A stretch of 64,000 nucleotides of DNA from Gammaproteobacteria bacterium (GTDB lineage Bacteria > Pseudomonadota > Gammaproteobacteria > DSM-16500): assembly GCA_021156085.1 (NCBI GenBank), contig JAJNBC010000010.1:1-64000 (forward strand), given 5' to 3'. Below, piece after piece: positions 31,651 through 42,757 of the stretch (position 1 is the first letter of the stretch; each line of letters begins with the position of its first letter). Below the pieces are notes generated by a model, which saw nothing but the letters and a program-made list of their open reading frames with translations, had not been told where the DNA came from and ran no database searches. Made by a program: the position numbers and the translations under genes.

Positions 31651-32997
31651 ATGCGATTTACTATTTCAAATATTATTCCTCTTTTACTTATTGCTGGCGT
31701 CAGTGTGGCAGTCATTGGGTGCCATGGGAATGGAAAGCCGCGCGATTGTGAAACACAATTGCCTGCTCCTATGTGCGCTGAAATAGCCCAAATGCTTGTG
31801 GTGGGTTTTGGTGGTTACTTGCAAGATGATCAGACTGGGGAGATGAAATGGAATGATAGTCATAATATGATATTTGATGAAAAATCAAATATAAGTAGCG
31901 ATATTAGGAGGCACGTGGGAGGTGTCATCCTTTATAGCAAACAAAATAGAGATACACTAACGGGTCAAATTAAACGCGGCACAAATATTCAAAGTCCCTC
32001 ACAATTGGAACAATTAAATCGCAATTTGCAAGCTTACGCATCTAAGGTACAAAGACCGAATGAACTACCGCTTATTATTGCGGTTGATCAAGAAGGTGGA
32101 TTAGTGGATCGTTTACCTTCAGAATTGGGATTTCACAAACATCAAATTATGATACTTCCCCAAGCATTAGGTGCAAATGAAGAGCTTGGTTTTAGTGATC
32201 CTGTGAAACGGTCCCAAGCTATGCAGGCTACCTATCATTATGCATTGCAGCTGGCAGATGAATTAGCTGCCTATCATATTAATGTTAATTTTGCCCCGGC
32301 TGTGGATGTGAATATTAATCCCTTAAATCCGATTATAGGGGCGAGAGGACGGAGTTTCTCCGCCAATCCAGAAGTGGTAGCGGATCAAGCATGGCAATTT
32401 GTTCAGGCGCTGCACGCTAAAGGGATTATGGCTGTGTTAAAGCATTTCCCTGGACATGGTAGCAGTACAGACGATAGCCATGATGGTATAGTGGATGTGA
32501 CGAATACTTATGATATGAGTAAAGAACTCGAGCCCTATCGTATTCTATTGCAAAAAGGCTATGAAGATCCCATTATGACTGCACATCTCATCAATGGGCA
32601 GCTAGATAAGACTCAGTGTAAAAAGGGGGCCACGGATGATGCTAGTACATGGTGCCCTGGCACGCTTTCTTATAAAACATTAACAGGGAAATTGCGTGGT
32701 GATTTAGGTTTTAAAGGCATTATTATTTCTGATGATTTAACAATGGGTGCAATGACTCGTTATTATGCTCCATTGGATTTTGAACATGCATTGCCTTTGT
32801 TACTTGAAAAAGCAATTAATGCCGGCGTTGATATGTTTATTATATCGAATCATGATGGTGATTATACGCAGCAGGTGATTAATACCATTGGGCAATTGGT
32901 AAAAGATGGAAAGGTAAAGGCTTCACAGATCGAAGAAGCGAATAAGCGTATTATTTCTCTAAAACAACGAATGTTATTAGGAAATGTTCGCACCTAG
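31651..32997 (+). CDS. GH3 beta-N-acetylhexosaminidase-like lipoprotein
   Basis: 448 aa glycoside hydrolase family 3. The hydrolase core contains AVDQEGGLVDR, NVNFAPAVDVN, the loop KHFPGHGSSTDDSHDG with the acid/base Asp-His pair typical of NagZ, and ISDDLTMGAM with the nucleophile Asp. Unlike cytosolic NagZ, it begins with a signal peptide and a lipobox (VIGC, Cys24), so it is probably anchored in the cell envelope. It may cleave GlcNAc from peptidoglycan fragments or host glycans. An inverted-repeat element follows it. Confidence 0.85.
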   Translation: MRFTISNIIPLLLIAGVSVAVIGCHGNGKPRDCETQLPAPMCAEIAQMLVVGFGGYLQDDQTGEMKWNDSHNMIFDEKSNISSDIRRHVGGVILYSKQNRDTLTGQIKRGTNIQSPSQLEQLNRNLQAYASKVQRPNELPLIIAVDQEGGLVDRLPSELGFHKHQIMILPQALGANEELGFSDPVKRSQAMQATYHYALQLADELAAYHINVNFAPAVDVNINPLNPIIGARGRSFSANPEVVADQAWQFVQALHAKGIMAVLKHFPGHGSSTDDSHDGIVDVTNTYDMSKELEPYRILLQKGYEDPIMTAHLINGQLDKTQCKKGATDDASTWCPGTLSYKTLTGKLRGDLGFKGIIISDDLTMGAMTRYYAPLDFEHALPLLLEKAINAGVDMFIISNHDGDYTQQVINTIGQLVKDGKVKASQIEEANKRIISLKQRMLLGNVRT

Positions 32998-33005
32998 GGC
33001 ATTGG

Positions 33006-33112
33006 GAAAAAATTTTTGGTATATTTCTCAATCGCTCCAAGCGCGCCATCCTTGGCGCTACAAATTGCTTCCTGCAATTTAGTCGCTTTGAGCAATACAC
33101 AAAAACTTTTAT
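33006..33112. repeat. Long imperfect inverted repeat with two inner hairpins
   Basis: About 35 bases at 33007-33041 match the reverse complement of about 33080-33112 with mismatches. Inside lie two perfect hairpins: GCGCC/GGCGC (33043-33058) and AAATTGC/GCAATTT (33062-33080). It sits between the GH3 gene and the GNAT gene. It could be a MITE-like element, a terminator or a structured RNA. Confidence 0.5.
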
Positions 33113-33175
33113 GATAATGTACTAGTAGCAGCTCTGCTCTTCTTTCCTATAATTTGACAATTCGAGAACAATAAA

Positions 33176-33628
33176 ATGCTTGAATGGATTAAAAATAGCT
33201 TCTCTGATCTCAGCAAAGAAAGACTCTACGAAATTCTTAAATTCCGAATGGAAATATTTATCTTGGAACAGCGAAGCTTTTATCTAGACTTAGATGAAAT
33301 AGATCAAAAAGCCGTACATTTTATGGGATTCAATCAAGGTAAACTCATTGCATATGCAAGAGTTAATCAAGATGCTTCCGTACTATATATTAGACGTGTT
33401 GCTATTCATGCTGATTTTAGAAAACAAGGAATTGGAGCACAGCTAATGCAGCAAGTATTAAATTTTAGTAATACGGTAGAAAATATTAGTTTAATAGAGC
33501 TAGATGCTCAATATCATTTAGAATCTTTTTATGCACGATATGGATTTTCTTTGCTTGGTGAGCCTTATGATGATGGCGGTATATTGCATGTGAAGATGAT
33601 AAAAGATAACCGTTTACTTCTTCCTTGA
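33176..33628 (+). CDS. ElaA-like GNAT N-acetyltransferase
   Basis: 150 aa GNAT-fold acyltransferase of the ElaA type. ILKFRMEIFILEQ near the N-terminus and the acetyl-CoA loop RRVAIHADFRKQGIGAQLM (Q/R-x-x-G-x-G as RKQGIG) are characteristic. The substrate is unknown in this family. GAGAA precedes the ATG. Monocistronic, with metK-ahcY converging on it. Confidence 0.8.
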   Translation: MLEWIKNSFSDLSKERLYEILKFRMEIFILEQRSFYLDLDEIDQKAVHFMGFNQGKLIAYARVNQDASVLYIRRVAIHADFRKQGIGAQLMQQVLNFSNTVENISLIELDAQYHLESFYARYGFSLLGEPYDDGGILHVKMIKDNRLLLP

Positions 33629-33712
33629 TAGCTCAGGTCACTGCAATTGCTTTTATTAAACACTTTCTCCTGGGCGAGTCCGGTTTAAAAACCTTATTTT
33701 TCAGGTTCTCCC

Positions 33713-35026
33713 CTAATACCGATACTGATCAGGTTTATAAGGACCACTGACAGGGACATTCAGGTACTCTGCCTGTTCTTTGGTAAGTGTGGTAAGTTTA
33801 ACCCCTAGTTTATCAATATGTAGGCGTGCGACCATTTCATCTAATTTTTTAGGTAAAATATAAACCCCAATCGGATAATGATCAGTATGCTGCCATAACT
33901 CCAGCTGCGCTAACACTTGATTTGTAAACGAAGTAGACATGACAAAACTAGCATGGCCTGTGGCACAGCCTAAATTAACGAGGCGTCCTTCAGCCAAAAT
34001 AATAATGCGTTTTCCATTAGGGAAGATAACATGATCTACTTGGGGCTTGATATTTTCCCATTTGTATTGACGTAATGATAAAACATCAATCTCTGAATCA
34101 AAATGTCCTATGTTGCAGACAACTGCTTGGTCGGGCATTTTTAGCATGTGTTCGTGTGTAATGACGTTAAAATTGCCTGTTGCTGTCACAAAAATGTTGG
34201 CTTTATCCGCAGCATCCTCCATCGTAACGACCCGGTAACCTTCCATTGCAGCCTGCAGTGCGCAAATAGGATCAATTTCGGTAATGAGTACCGTAGCGCC
34301 TAGAGCTCGCAATGAATGAGCACAACCTTTGCCTACGTCCCCGTAGCCACAAACAACCGCGATTTTTCCTGCAATCATGACATCTGTAGCGCGTTTAATA
34401 CCGTCTACTAAGGATTCACGACAACCATATAAATTATCAAACTTAGATTTAGTCACTGAATCATTTACATTGATAGCAGGTATTTTTAAAGTGCCAGCTT
34501 TGTGCATTTCATACAAACGGTGTACGCCTGTAGTTGTTTCTTCAGATATGCCTTTGATTTGTTGCAAGAGAGCAGGATATTTCTTATGAAGTAATAAAGT
34601 GAGATCGCCTCCGTCATCCAATAACATATTAGGACGCCAGTTTTGAGGCCCAAGAATGCTTTGCTCTACACACCACCAATATTCTTCTTCGGTTTCACCT
34701 TTCCAGGCAAAGACGGGAATACCCGCTTTTGCTATGGCCGCAGCTGCATGATCTTGAGTTGAAAAAATGTTACAAGAAGACCAGCGCACTTCTGCACCTA
34801 GCGCAATTAATGTTTCGATTAGCACAGCTGTTTGTACTGTCATGTGTAAACAACCGGCAATACGTGCTCCCTGTAAGGGTTTTTTGCCTTGATGCATCGT
34901 ACGTAACGCCATCAGGCCAGGCATTTCAGTTTCAGCGATTTGAATTTCTTTGCGGCCCCAATCAGCCAGGCTCATATCGCTGACTTTATAATCTGTGTTA
35001 GTTTGTATAGTTGCTTCTACATTCAT
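33713..35026 (-). CDS. ahcY: S-adenosylhomocysteine hydrolase
   Basis: Splits S-adenosylhomocysteine into adenosine and homocysteine using bound NAD (437 aa). NAD-binding [13 protein letters not shown], substrate residues in [14 protein letters not shown] and [13 protein letters not shown], and the C-terminal [10 protein letters not shown] with the conserved Lys/Tyr are visible. I chose the ATG at 35026, six bases after GGAG; an ATG at 35038 overlaps the metK stop and is a possible alternative. It works with metK in the methyl cycle. Confidence 0.95.
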   Translation of the reverse strand: MNVEATIQTNTDYKVSDMSLADWGRKEIQIAETEMPGLMALRTMHQGKKPLQGARIAGCLHMTVQTAVLIETLIALGAEVRWSSCNIFSTQDHAAAAIAKAGIPVFAWKGETEEEYWWCVEQSILGPQNWRPNMLLDDGGDLTLLLHKKYPALLQQIKGISEETTTGVHRLYEMHKAGTLKIPAINVNDSVTKSKFDNLYGCRESLVDGIKRATDVMIAGKIAVVCGYGDVGKGCAHSLRALGATVLITEIDPICALQAAMEGYRVVTMEDAADKANIFVTATGNFNVITHEHMLKMPDQAVVCNIGHFDSEIDVLSLRQYKWENIKPQVDHVIFPNGKRIIILAEGRLVNLGCATGHASFVMSTSFTNQVLAQLELWQHTDHYPIGVYILPKKLDEMVARLHIDKLGVKLTTLTKEQAEYLNVPVSGPYKPDQYRY

Positions 35027-35037
35027 ATCATTCTCCA

Positions 35038-36198
35038 TTATAATCCGGTTGCTGCACGCAGAGCCCCTACCTTATCCGTCTTTTCCCAAGTGACGCTAAT
35101 ATCTTCTCTGCCAAAGTGACCATAACTTGCGGTTTGACGATAAAGAGGTTTGAGCAAATCAAGCATTTTAATAATACCGTAAGGTCTGAGATCAAAATGT
35201 TCACGAATCAACTTAATGATTTCATGGTCTGGGATTTTTCCTGTACCAAAAGTATCAACATAGATAGAGATGGGTTCTGCAACACCAATAGCGTAAGAAA
35301 CTTGAATTTCACAGCGGTCGGCAATAGTAGCAGCAACAATATTTTTTGCTACATAGCGTGCGGCATACGCGGCAGAACGATCTACTTTCGAAGGATCTTT
35401 TCCTGAGAAACACCCGCCCCCATGCCGGGCCATGCCGCCGTATGTGTCTACAATAATTTTTCTGCCTGTTAAGCCACAGTCACCTAAGGGTCCTCCAATA
35501 ACAAAACGTCCAGTGGGATTAACATAAAATTTTGTTTCTTGATTTATCCATTCTTCAGGCAAGGTAGGTTTAATAATTTCTTCAATAACAGCTTCTACTA
35601 AATGAGATTGTTCAATATCAGGATGATGTTGAGTAGAAAGAACGACTGCTTGAATGCTTACCGGTTTATTATTGACGTAACGGAAAGTAATTTGGCTTTT
35701 TGCATCGGGACGTAGCCAACATAACACATCTTCTTTACGCAGCATGGCTTGGCGTTTTACCAGTTCATGAGCATAGAAAATAGGGGCAGGCATGAGTACC
35801 GATGTCTCATTGGTGGCATAACCAAACATCAGCCCTTGGTCGCCGGCACCTTGGTTTTCACTGACTTTGCGGTCTACACCTTGTGCGATATCAGGCGATT
35901 GTTTTCCAATAGCAGACATAACAGCACAAGATTCCCAATCAAATCCCATCTCGGAGCTATTATAGCCTACATCACGTACGACATTGCGCACGATTTGCTC
36001 GATATCAACCCACGCCGAAGTAGTGACTTCTCCACCAACTAATACCATTCCTGTTTTAACGAGGGCCTCACATGCAACGCGTGCCCCCTGATCTTGACTA
36101 AGCATCGCATCTAAAATAGCATCCGAAATCTGATCGGCGATTTTATCGGGATGTCCTTCAGAAACTGACTCAGAGGTAAATAAAAAATCTTTTTGCAT
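35038..36198 (-). CDS. metK: S-adenosylmethionine synthetase
   Basis: Makes SAM from methionine and ATP (386 aa). [33 protein letters not shown] and the P-loop-like [19 protein letters not shown] are all canonical. The ATG at 36198 has AAGGGC upstream; a TTG two codons earlier is less likely. First gene of metK-ahcY. No SAM riboswitch was recognised in the leader. Confidence 0.97.
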   Translation of the reverse strand: MQKDFLFTSESVSEGHPDKIADQISDAILDAMLSQDQGARVACEALVKTGMVLVGGEVTTSAWVDIEQIVRNVVRDVGYNSSEMGFDWESCAVMSAIGKQSPDIAQGVDRKVSENQGAGDQGLMFGYATNETSVLMPAPIFYAHELVKRQAMLRKEDVLCWLRPDAKSQITFRYVNNKPVSIQAVVLSTQHHPDIEQSHLVEAVIEEIIKPTLPEEWINQETKFYVNPTGRFVIGGPLGDCGLTGRKIIVDTYGGMARHGGGCFSGKDPSKVDRSAAYAARYVAKNIVAATIADRCEIQVSYAIGVAEPISIYVDTFGTGKIPDHEIIKLIREHFDLRPYGIIKMLDLLKPLYRQTASYGHFGREDISVTWEKTDKVGALRAATGL

Positions 36199-36271
36199 GA
36201 TCAAGCCCTTTGGCTAAATTTGAGCTGAGCATGATACTCATTTTTCTGATAAGATTCACGCAATTTTTACA

Positions 36272-36350
36272 GCCATTCCCGCTAAGCGCCTGTTTTCCGG
36301 CCGGCATAGCTAGAGATTATAAGCAGGCTCTAAGAATAGCCTACACAGGG
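36272..36350. repeat. Intergenic repeat fragment between metK and tkt
   Basis: CATTCCCGCTAAG and AAGAATAGCCT, adjacent in the repeat at 200-222 (complement), are here separated by about 42 bases that include CCGGCATAG. The same pieces in a different spacing suggest a dispersed, rearranged repeat. It also occupies the divergent promoter space of metK and tkt. Confidence 0.4.
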
Positions 36351-36377
36351 GTTGGCACTGTTATTGAGGAGTAAAAA

Positions 36378-38378
36378 ATGTTTTCTCATCGCGAGCTTGC
36401 TAATGCTATCCGCATATTGAGTATGGATGCTGTGCAAAAAGCTAATTCAGGTCATCCAGGCATGCCCATGGGCATGGCTGATATTGCTGAAGTTTTGTGG
36501 AACGGTTTTCTTCAGCATAATCCAGCTAACCCACATTGGATAAATCGCGATCGCTTTATTGTGTCAAATGGCCATGGGTGTATGTTGCTTTATTCCCTAT
36601 TGCATTTTACAGGCTATGACTTAACTCTAGATGATATTAAACAATTTCGTCAATTGCATTCCAAAACACCAGGCCATCCTGAATTCGGTGAGACACCGGG
36701 GGTTGAAACTACTACCGGGCCCTTGGGGCAAGGCTTAGCTAATGCAGTGGGTATGGCAATTGCAGAAAAACATTTAGCAAAACAATTTAACCGCGAAGGT
36801 TTTCCCCTCATTAATCATTTTACATATGTTTTTGTAGGCGATGGTTGTTTAATGGAAGGAATTTCACATGAAGTGTGTTCCTTAGCAGGTACACTGGGTT
36901 TAGGGAAATTGATTGTATTTTACGATGATAATGAGGTGTCCATCGATGGCGATGTACACGGCTGGTTTACTGATAATACCCCATTGCGTTTTGAAAGTTA
37001 TGGCTGGCATGTCCTACCAAAAGTAGACGGACACGATAGTGAGGCAGTGCGCCAAGCTATTCTTGCAGCGCAAGCGGTGACCGATAAGCCAAGTATTATT
37101 TGTTGCAAGACTGTTATTGGATATGGCGCACCTACGCTTGCTGGTACAGCAGAAACGCATGGTGCCGCGCTGGGCGAGATAGAAGTGGCGGCGACTAGAG
37201 AAAATCTGCGGTGGCCCTATCCTCCTTTTGTTATCCCTACTGAAATTTATCAAGCTTGGGACGCTCGTGTGGCAGGCCATGAACGTGAACAAAAATGGAA
37301 TAGATTATTTGATAGTTACCAGAAAACCTATCCTGATCTTGCCCGAGAATTATTGCGTCGTATAGAAAAACGATTGCCGGAGCAATGGACAGAGGCTGCA
37401 GCAGCTTTAGTTGAGAAAATGTACCAAAAAAAAGAAACAATAGCGACGCGTAAAGCCTCTCAAATTTGTTTAAATCATTTTAGTAAAATAGTGCCGGAAT
37501 TAATCGGCGGCTCTGCAGATTTAACAGGCTCTAATTTAACCCATTGGGAGGGTGCACAAGCATTTTCGAAGACAATGCCAGAAGGTCAGTATATTTATTA
37601 TGGCGTGCGCGAATTTGGGATGTCAGCCATTATGAATGGCATAGCACTTTATGGGGGGTTAATCCCTTTCGGCGGTACATTTTTAACTTTCTCTGATTAT
37701 GCACGTAATGCTGTGCGTCTTGCCGCCTTAATGCGGCAACGCGTCATTTTTATTTACACCCATGATTCCATAGGATTAGGTGAAGATGGTCCCACGCATC
37801 AAGCGATAGAACATACTGCGAGCTTACGTATGATTCCCCAGCTTTCAGTTTGGCGCCCTTGTGATACAGTCGAATCTGCTGTGGCGTGGCAAAAAGCGAT
37901 AGAATCACAGGGCCCTACTTGTTTACTATTGAGTAGACAAAATCTACCCTACCTACAGCGTGAACCTGCTCAATTGGCAAATATTGCGCGAGGAGGATAT
38001 GTGCTAATTGATTGCAATGACGTGCCCGAAGTGATTATGATGGCTACCGGTTCAGAAGTGGCGTTGGCGGTGGCAGCAGCAGAGCAATTATCGCAGGTTG
38101 GCATGCGAGTGCGTGTGCTCTCTATTCCCTCAGTGGATATATTTTTAGCGCAAGATGAAGCTTATAAAGAGCACGTATTGCCAAAAGATGTGACAATGCG
38201 TCTAGCTATTGAAGCAGGCGTGAGTGTACCTTGGTACCAATTTGTGGGTCGAGAGGGCAGAGTTATTGGCATTGATCGTTTTGGGGCATCTGCTCCTGCG
38301 AAAGATGTTTATAAAGACTGCGGGCTTACTGTGGAACGTATCGTGGCAGTGACTAAAGAAATGCTTTTAAAACTATGA
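36378..38378 (+). CDS. tkt: Transketolase
   Basis: Thiamine-diphosphate enzyme of the pentose-phosphate pathway (666 aa), moving two-carbon units between sugar phosphates. [36 protein letters not shown], the ThDP motif [13 protein letters not shown] through DDNEVSIDG, and [15 protein letters not shown] with the catalytic His are present. GAGGAG precedes the ATG. Gap follows after 10 bases, so the two are likely co-transcribed. Confidence 0.97.
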   Translation: MFSHRELANAIRILSMDAVQKANSGHPGMPMGMADIAEVLWNGFLQHNPANPHWINRDRFIVSNGHGCMLLYSLLHFTGYDLTLDDIKQFRQLHSKTPGHPEFGETPGVETTTGPLGQGLANAVGMAIAEKHLAKQFNREGFPLINHFTYVFVGDGCLMEGISHEVCSLAGTLGLGKLIVFYDDNEVSIDGDVHGWFTDNTPLRFESYGWHVLPKVDGHDSEAVRQAILAAQAVTDKPSIICCKTVIGYGAPTLAGTAETHGAALGEIEVAATRENLRWPYPPFVIPTEIYQAWDARVAGHEREQKWNRLFDSYQKTYPDLARELLRRIEKRLPEQWTEAAAALVEKMYQKKETIATRKASQICLNHFSKIVPELIGGSADLTGSNLTHWEGAQAFSKTMPEGQYIYYGVREFGMSAIMNGIALYGGLIPFGGTFLTFSDYARNAVRLAALMRQRVIFIYTHDSIGLGEDGPTHQAIEHTASLRMIPQLSVWRPCDTVESAVAWQKAIESQGPTCLLLSRQNLPYLQREPAQLANIARGGYVLIDCNDVPEVIMMATGSEVALAVAAAEQLSQVGMRVRVLSIPSVDIFLAQDEAYKEHVLPKDVTMRLAIEAGVSVPWYQFVGREGRVIGIDRFGASAPAKDVYKDCGLTVERIVAVTKEMLLKL

Positions 38379-38388
38379 GGAGATGAGG

Positions 38389-39399
38389 ATGGCTATTCGA
38401 GTTGCAATCAACGGGTTTGGTAGAATTGGACATAATATTTTGCGTGCCCATTATGAAAAAAAACAACATCCGGAAATTCAAATTGTTGCAATAAATGATT
38501 TGGGCGATATCCATACTAATGCACATTTGACGCGTTATGATTCAACTCATGGCAAATTTTCAGGAGAAGTGGGAGTAGAGGGAGATCATATTATTGTTAA
38601 TGGAGACAAGATTCGGGTTGTAGGTGATCGTGATCCCAAAAATCTACCCTGGCAAGAAATGAATATAGATATGGTATTAGAATGCACCGGTTTTTTTGCT
38701 AGCAAAGATAAAGCCTCTGCACATCTTCAGGCAGGAGCAAAAAAAGTATTGATTTCAGCGCCTGCGACGAGTGTGGATGCCACTATTGTGTATGGTATTA
38801 ATCATCAAATTTTAAAGGCTAGCCATACGGTTGTATCGAATGCATCTTGTACGACTAATTGTTTGGCCCCTCTGGTGAAAGTATTACATGAAGGAATAGG
38901 TATTGAAAAAGGGTTAATGAATACTATTCACTCTTATACCAACGATCAAGCTTTGCTTGATGTACATCATAGCGATATTCGTCGTTCAAGAGCGGCTGCC
39001 CATTCAATGATTCCTACTAAAACAGGTGCAGCCTTGGCAGTAGGTTTAGTGTTGCCTGAATTAAATGGTAAATTAGATGGGTTTTCTGTGCGTGTGCCTA
39101 CGATGAATGTTTCAGTTGTAGATTTCACCTTTACCGCAAAGCGAAATACGACCGTGGAAGAAATTAACAAGCTCGTACAAGTTGCAGCGGAAGGCCCGCT
39201 TAAAGGGATTCTTGAAGTAAATAAAGAGCCTTTAGTTTCGATCGATTTTAATCATAACCCTGCTTCTTCTATATTTGATCTATCTTATACCAAAGTGATC
39301 GAAGATAATTTAGTTAAAGTGCTAGCTTGGTATGACAATGAATGGGGTTTTTCTAATCGTATGTTGGATGTGGCAGTTGCTTTCATGAATGCGAAATAG
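38389..39399 (+). CDS. gap: Glyceraldehyde-3-phosphate dehydrogenase
   Basis: Oxidises and phosphorylates glyceraldehyde-3-phosphate with NAD(P) (336 aa). [10 protein letters not shown] is the dinucleotide-binding start, and the catalytic Cys154 lies in [12 protein letters not shown] with a downstream [13 protein letters not shown] preferred the ATG at 38389 because GAGGAG is six bases before it; an ATG at 38383 is too close. In Coxiella-like genomes pgk and pyk usually follow; here they do not. Confidence 0.97.
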   Translation: MAIRVAINGFGRIGHNILRAHYEKKQHPEIQIVAINDLGDIHTNAHLTRYDSTHGKFSGEVGVEGDHIIVNGDKIRVVGDRDPKNLPWQEMNIDMVLECTGFFASKDKASAHLQAGAKKVLISAPATSVDATIVYGINHQILKASHTVVSNASCTTNCLAPLVKVLHEGIGIEKGLMNTIHSYTNDQALLDVHHSDIRRSRAAAHSMIPTKTGAALAVGLVLPELNGKLDGFSVRVPTMNVSVVDFTFTAKRNTTVEEINKLVQVAAEGPLKGILEVNKEPLVSIDFNHNPASSIFDLSYTKVIEDNLVKVLAWYDNEWGFSNRMLDVAVAFMNAK

Positions 39400-39407
39400 G
39401 TGCTTTT

Positions 39408-39466
39408 GACAATTCTCCTATGCCGGATGCAATAAACAGTCCCTAGCGTTTTTGTCAAAAAATTAA
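39408..39466. repeat. Short inverted-repeat element between gap and the nucleoside phosphorylase gene
   Basis: TTTTGACAA near 39405-39413 pairs with TTGTCAAAA near 39452-39461, enclosing about 38 bases that include CTATGCCGG (shared with 112-120) and TGCAATAAAC (shared with 40339-40348). It may be another member of the dispersed repeat, or an attenuator/terminator after gap. Confidence 0.4.
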
Positions 39467-39480
39467 GGAAGAGAAATATC

Positions 39481-40308
39481 ATGAGCATTACAATGCAACA
39501 AACCATGGCGGTGATCCGTAAATTTGCCCCTAATTTTACCCCAAAAATAGGCATTATTTTAGGATCAGGCCTCAGTATGGTTGCTGAAGAATTAACTCAT
39601 CCTATTACTATTCCTTATCAAGCTATTCCCGGTATTCATGCCAGTTCTGTAGTAGGTCATGCTTCTTTATTATTGCTTGGGTATTTACAAGATATACCCG
39701 TTGTTTGTTTAAAAGGCCGGCTTCATCTCTATGAAGGTGCAAGTTATGAATCTTTGTGCACATTAATAAGGATCGTGCGCCAATTAGGTGCCAGTGAATT
39801 GATTGTTACAGGCGCGGTAGGATCATTGAAGCCCGAAGTAGGCCATGGCGAGGTGGTATTGCTCAACGATCATATTAATTTTCAGCCTGGTAATCCGCTT
39901 GTAGGTATCAACGATGAATCTATTGGGCCACGTTTTTTGAGCCTGGAAAACGCGTATGATGAAGAATTAAGAGGGATATTTTTAAGAGTTGCCACCCAAT
40001 TAAATATTCCGGTACACCAAGGCGTTTACATTTCATTGCTCGGCCCTTCATTTGAAACTCCGGCGGAAATTCGTGCTTATCGTATGCTAGGTGCAGATGT
40101 GGTGGGTATGGCTGTTGTTCCTGATGTGATTATTGCGCGTCATTGCGGTTTACGTGTAACTGGAGTATGTGCTGTTACCAATTTGGCAGTGGGTTTAAGC
40201 CCAGAGAGAGTCACGCATGAAGCAACATTACATTATGGCGAAATTGCTGCACGGAAATTAGTTAAACTTATCCCTGCCTTTGTGAAAGAAGTCGGCCTTG
40301 CAATCTAA
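39481..40308 (+). CDS. Purine-nucleoside phosphorylase (trimeric class I)
   Basis: Cleaves purine nucleosides with phosphate to base and ribose-1-phosphate (275 aa). GIILGSGLSMVAEEL binds phosphate; VVCLKGRLHLYEGAS, SLLGPSFETPAEIRA, GMAVVPDVIIARHCG and VTNLAVGL form the nucleoside site, with Glu and Asn positions as in the trimeric PunA/XapA family. It is not the hexameric DeoD type. GGAAG precedes the ATG. DeoB follows, so ribose-1-phosphate can be passed to ribose-5-phosphate. Confidence 0.88.
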   Translation: MSITMQQTMAVIRKFAPNFTPKIGIILGSGLSMVAEELTHPITIPYQAIPGIHASSVVGHASLLLLGYLQDIPVVCLKGRLHLYEGASYESLCTLIRIVRQLGASELIVTGAVGSLKPEVGHGEVVLLNDHINFQPGNPLVGINDESIGPRFLSLENAYDEELRGIFLRVATQLNIPVHQGVYISLLGPSFETPAEIRAYRMLGADVVGMAVVPDVIIARHCGLRVTGVCAVTNLAVGLSPERVTHEATLHYGEIAARKLVKLIPAFVKEVGLAI

Positions 40309-40478
40309 GTGAAAAAATTGCAACTGTTAGGATCTTTTGCAATAAACCCATCGGTGAGGCAAGGTTTTGCGAAAAATCGCAGCATGCCCGCGAGTACAGG
40401 GGCATTTTAAAGAAATCTTTTGTAAAGAGGGGTCGTAGAGGGGCTTCTTAAACAAGAATGTGAACGTACAAGGAATTT

Positions 40479-41696
40479 ATGGGACGTGCTTTTATTATTC
40501 TGATGGATTCATTTGGCATTGGCGCTTCTGAAGATGCGGTCCACTATGGTGATGCAGGGGCTGATACATTGCGTCATATTGCAGAATACTGCGCTGCAGG
40601 CAAGGCGGATAAAGAAAATGTGCGTCAGGGTCCTTTGTATCTTCCTCATCTTACACGTTTAGGTTTAAATAGCGCTGCGGAAATTAGCAGTGGAAAATCA
40701 GTGCCTGGCCTTGCTACAAATAATGTAATTGAAGGTGCTTATGGCTGTGCTGTAGAACTTTCTTTTGGAAAAGATACTCCCAGCGGACATTGGGAAATCG
40801 CAGGTGTTCCCGCTTTATTTGATTGGGGATATTTTCCACCAGAATATCCTAGTTTCCCCGAAGAATTGTTAGATGAATTAATTATGCGGGGTAAGTTGCC
40901 GGGAATATTAGGGAATAAACATGCTTCAGGTACGAATATTATTTTAGAATTAGGAGAAGAACATCAGAAAACTCATAAGCCTATTGTTTATACTTCTGCA
41001 GATAGTGTTTTCCAAATTGCTGCGCATGAAGAAAGTTTTGGTTTGCAACGTCTTTATGATCTTTGTTTAATTGCACGAGAATTAGTAGATGAATATCATG
41101 TAGGCCGGGTCATAGCTCGCCCTTTCTTGGGGGTCCCTGGCAATTATTATCGCACAGGCCATCGTGTTGATTATGCTGTGCCGGCCCCGGACCAAACTTT
41201 ATTAGATAAATTAGTCTCAGCAGGTCGGGAAGTTATTTCAATTGGTAAGGTTTCTGATATTTATGCGCATCGTGGCATCACTAAAACAATTAAAGCAGAG
41301 GGTAATATGGCTTTGTTTGATGCATTTTTACAAGAAGCAAAAATAGCACCTGAAGGCAGTCTTATTTTTTTAAATTTAGTGGATTTTGATATGCTTTATG
41401 GCCATCGACGCGATGTGATTGGTTATGCTAAGGCACTAGAAGATTTTGATATGCGCTTACCTGAATTTATCAAACTTATGCAACCGCAGGATTTAGCTAT
41501 CATCACGGCAGATCATGGTTGTGATCCTACCTGGGTTGGCTCGGATCATACTCGAGAGCATATCCCTATTCTTGCTTTTGGTCCGCAGGTAAAAGCGGGG
41601 TCAATTGGCAAACGAGATACTTTTGCAGACATTGGCCAGACGTTAGCGAAACATTTAGGGATCGGTTTGTTAAAATACGGCACTCCGTTTTTTTGA
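40479..41696 (+). CDS. deoB: Phosphopentomutase
   Basis: Interconverts ribose-1-phosphate and ribose-5-phosphate (also the deoxy forms), 405 aa. Alkaline-phosphatase-superfamily metalloenzyme with [16 protein letters not shown] at the start, [12 protein letters not shown] containing the phosphorylated Thr, and [22 protein letters not shown] with metal ligands. AAGGA precedes the ATG. Downstream of the nucleoside phosphorylase and not far from tkt, it completes nucleoside-ribose entry into central metabolism. Confidence 0.96.
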   Translation: MGRAFIILMDSFGIGASEDAVHYGDAGADTLRHIAEYCAAGKADKENVRQGPLYLPHLTRLGLNSAAEISSGKSVPGLATNNVIEGAYGCAVELSFGKDTPSGHWEIAGVPALFDWGYFPPEYPSFPEELLDELIMRGKLPGILGNKHASGTNIILELGEEHQKTHKPIVYTSADSVFQIAAHEESFGLQRLYDLCLIARELVDEYHVGRVIARPFLGVPGNYYRTGHRVDYAVPAPDQTLLDKLVSAGREVISIGKVSDIYAHRGITKTIKAEGNMALFDAFLQEAKIAPEGSLIFLNLVDFDMLYGHRRDVIGYAKALEDFDMRLPEFIKLMQPQDLAIITADHGCDPTWVGSDHTREHIPILAFGPQVKAGSIGKRDTFADIGQTLAKHLGIGLLKYGTPFF

Positions 41697-41827
41697 TGAT
41701 CTTTATTCTAAATACAGATAAGACAAAAATTTACTATAAAAATTAAATATTCTTTTAGCTTAGGGAGGGGATAATTAATTTTATGAGTATGGGTTTAGGG
41801 CCATAACAGTTTGACCTCAGATGATGG

Positions 41828-41845
41828 CCTTCTTAGACAAGAAGG
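41828..41845. terminator. Hairpin between deoB and the orphan gene
   Basis: CCTTCTT and AAGAAGG pair perfectly around AGAC. It lies just after the stop of the minus-strand orphan gene and 130 bases past deoB. No long T tract follows on either strand. Confidence 0.35.
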
Positions 41846-41852
41846 TGAATGT

Positions 41853-42737
41853 TTACCGTTTATGACTTTTTTTTCTCTCCTGCTCAGGGGAAATTGTTTT
41901 TACTAAAGAGTCTAAACTTTTAGAATAAAGTGTGCTCTTACTAAAGAAGTTTGTTTTTTTAAATCCCTCTCTTTGAAGAGATAATCCCGTCACTTTTACA
42001 ACAAGTATATTCAGAGCTGATATCAACGCTTCTCCAAGTAAATTTAGTTTCCTTGCTGCTTTGGCATTCTTTTTTAATCCTTCAATAGCAACCTCTTTTT
42101 CCGGAGAGTCTGTAACAACATGTGTAGCGTTCATCACTGATTCTCCTAGCAGACGGAGCGCTGCCGACCCTTTTTTTCCTTTCCTTAATTCTCCTGATGC
42201 TTTTATAGCGAAAAGGGTAGCCTGGGAATGTAAGGCATTTTCGTTTCCCCCCTTTGCTTCTGAATTTTTTTTTAAAGACGTGTTGGCCAAATCTGTAGTT
42301 AAGCAATCAACGAAGCCAGGAAAAAGCTGGGAGAACGTGCCTGCCATCGCAGCAGATGATTGTCCGATCTCCATCACAATTTGGTTATCGCTCTCTTGCT
42401 CTTCTTTTCCTGCTATTAGTTGGGGAAAAGCGGCGGTTTTGATATCGAGATAGTGAGGACACGAGCATTTCAGGCTCATTAAAATTTTCCCTTCCGCGTA
42501 AAAAACAGTGATCCCTTTCTCTTTTAGAAAATCATTAGCCTTTTCTCCATATGGTGATGGCAGCATAGAAAATTCCTCCTCTTCTAGGTGAAAAACTTTT
42601 GGCCTGAAAATTTCAAAATCTCTCCTTTGAAATGAAGTATAGCCGTTTTTTAGGATTTTTGGTGAGCGACTGAAAATACTACCTTTTGGATTTATCTCGC
42701 AGCAGAAAATCTCTTTTAGATTGAAAGGGTTCTCCAT
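41853..42737 (-). CDS. Orphan protein with duplicated helical segment
   Basis: Unrecognised 294 aa protein. The N-terminal third is rich in aromatic and charged residues with a Cys pair at 91 and 93 (KCSCPHY). The C-terminal half is alpha-helical with an internal duplication: LRLLGESVMNATHVV at about 194-208 matches LNLLGEALISALNILVV at about 231-247, each after a Lys-rich helix. The end is strongly basic. No signal peptide. There is no ribosome-binding site, and an in-frame stop lies 6 bases upstream. The damaged IS982 begins 26 bases upstream of the ATG and may have cut it from its promoter. Effector status is possible but unproven. Confidence 0.5.
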   Translation of the reverse strand: MENPFNLKEIFCCEINPKGSIFSRSPKILKNGYTSFQRRDFEIFRPKVFHLEEEEFSMLPSPYGEKANDFLKEKGITVFYAEGKILMSLKCSCPHYLDIKTAAFPQLIAGKEEQESDNQIVMEIGQSSAAMAGTFSQLFPGFVDCLTTDLANTSLKKNSEAKGGNENALHSQATLFAIKASGELRKGKKGSAALRLLGESVMNATHVVTDSPEKEVAIEGLKKNAKAARKLNLLGEALISALNILVVKVTGLSLQREGFKKTNFFSKSTLYSKSLDSLVKTISPEQERKKSHKR

Positions 42738-42757
42738 TATTCAGCGGTAGAGGTTAG

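Noticed and set aside
36199-36377. SAM or SAH riboswitch in the metK leader
   Set aside because: No recognisable conserved core; the region is better explained by the repeat fragment and ordinary promoters.
41783-41806. Seven-codon frame with GGGAGGGG upstream
   Set aside because: The purine run is too far from the ATG and the peptide is too short to support as a gene.
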